Source of the DNA: Prosthecobacter vanneervenii
GTDB taxonomy: Bacteria; Verrucomicrobiota; Verrucomicrobiia; Verrucomicrobiales; Verrucomicrobiaceae
Reading direction: 5' to 3'
Length of the DNA: 64,000 bases
NCBI RefSeq assembly: GCF_014203095.1
Contig: NZ_JACHIG010000001.1
Span: forward strand, 496,001-560,000
Under the pieces are notes generated by a model. The model saw only the letters and a list, made by a program, of their open reading frames with translations. It ran no database searches and was not told the origin of the DNA. Both the position numbers and the translations under genes were made by a program. Shown here one piece after another: positions 63,777-64,000 of this stretch (position 1 is the stretch's first letter; each line of letters begins with the position of its first letter).

Positions 63777-63942
63777 GCACCAAGGCATGAACAGGAGCGG
63801 CCTCCGCACAAGGAACAAAACCATCCAGATGCAGGTCCGCCCTGCGGCGGGGGCGCTGCACATGAGCGGTTCGCGCAAACTATGCCAAAAGACAGCGTGC
63901 AGCCGCCATGCTCCTCCTTTTCATTAGACGCCTCCCATCACC

Positions 63943-64000
63943 ATGCGCCACCGTCTTCTCTTCACGCTTTCGCTTGTGCTTGTCCTTCTGGCCAGCCCGC
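63943..64000 (+). CDS. N-terminal signal-peptide fragment of a gene leaving the window
   Basis: Nineteen codons are visible: MRHRLLFTLSLVLVLLASP, a basic start followed by a hydrophobic core, as in a signal peptide. The frame stays open to the right edge. Divergent from lgt with 166 bases between. Identity of the gene cannot be judged. Confidence 0.5.
   Translation, partial: MRHRLLFTLSLVLVLLASP

Overview
This 64 kb window looks like a chromosomal segment of a GC-rich verrucomicrobial (PVC-group) bacterium, of a Prosthecobacter/Verrucomicrobium type. The evidence is indirect but consistent: a DUF1549/DUF1553 plus DUF1501 gene pair, Tat-exported Gfo/Idh/MocA oxidoreductase, sialate O-acetylesterase, SWIB-domain protein, kdsB next to pyrG, a lipid A-type acyltransferase (so an outer membrane), and several secreted proteins with verrucomicrobial-style modules. 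I see no CRISPR array, phage, intact insertion sequence or rRNA operon. One tRNA gene (Arg, CCG anticodon) is present. Species is not established.

Layout. 1-6.7 kb, minus strand: C-terminally cut PEP carboxylase (ppc), oxidoreductase, DUF1501 and DUF1549/1553. 6.8-13.9 kb: exported FKBP isomerase, UvrD/PcrA-type helicase, membrane-anchored subtilase, an NSS sodium symporter with a tiny 50-residue partner gene overlapping its stop codon, and a Tat-exported DUF3500-like protein. 13.9-24.5 kb, minus strand: a two-partner secretion locus in the order double-FecR protein, 1756-residue TpsA exoprotein, TpsB transporter, then a CHASE2-adenylate/guanylate cyclase. 25-26 kb: tRNA-Arg and a fatty acid hydroxylase-family protein.

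26.3-32.8 kb, plus strand: a compact cluster of two paralogous adenylate-forming (PaaK/CapK-like) enzymes, one MDR dehydrogenase, and two paralogous GNAT/FemAB-like proteins. I cannot assign its product; with the secretion locus it is the best candidate here for an undescribed system. 32.9-38.7 kb: exported hypothetical, SWIB protein, kdsB-pyrG, a Bax inhibitor-1-like membrane protein and an exported hypothetical. 38.7-46.7 kb: MBL/beta-CASP hydrolase with sialate O-acetylesterase, NHL-repeat protein, dus, and a membrane protein coupled to an M64-type metallopeptidase. 46.7-54.8 kb: iron alcohol dehydrogenase and aldehyde dehydrogenase pair, LpxL-like acyltransferase, M42-like peptidase, leuS. 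54.9-58.2 kb: GT4 glycosyltransferase and glgB. 58.2-64 kb: Ser/Thr-rich exported protein, glutathione peroxidase, an ECF sigma/membrane anti-sigma-like/PDZ operon, lgt, and the first codons of a further exported protein.

Palindromic REP/BIME-like elements occupy gaps between convergent genes (38.66 and 43.34 kb), and a strongly structured 256-base gap separates TpsB from the cyclase. All functions are inferred from sequence read by eye; nothing was searched against a database.
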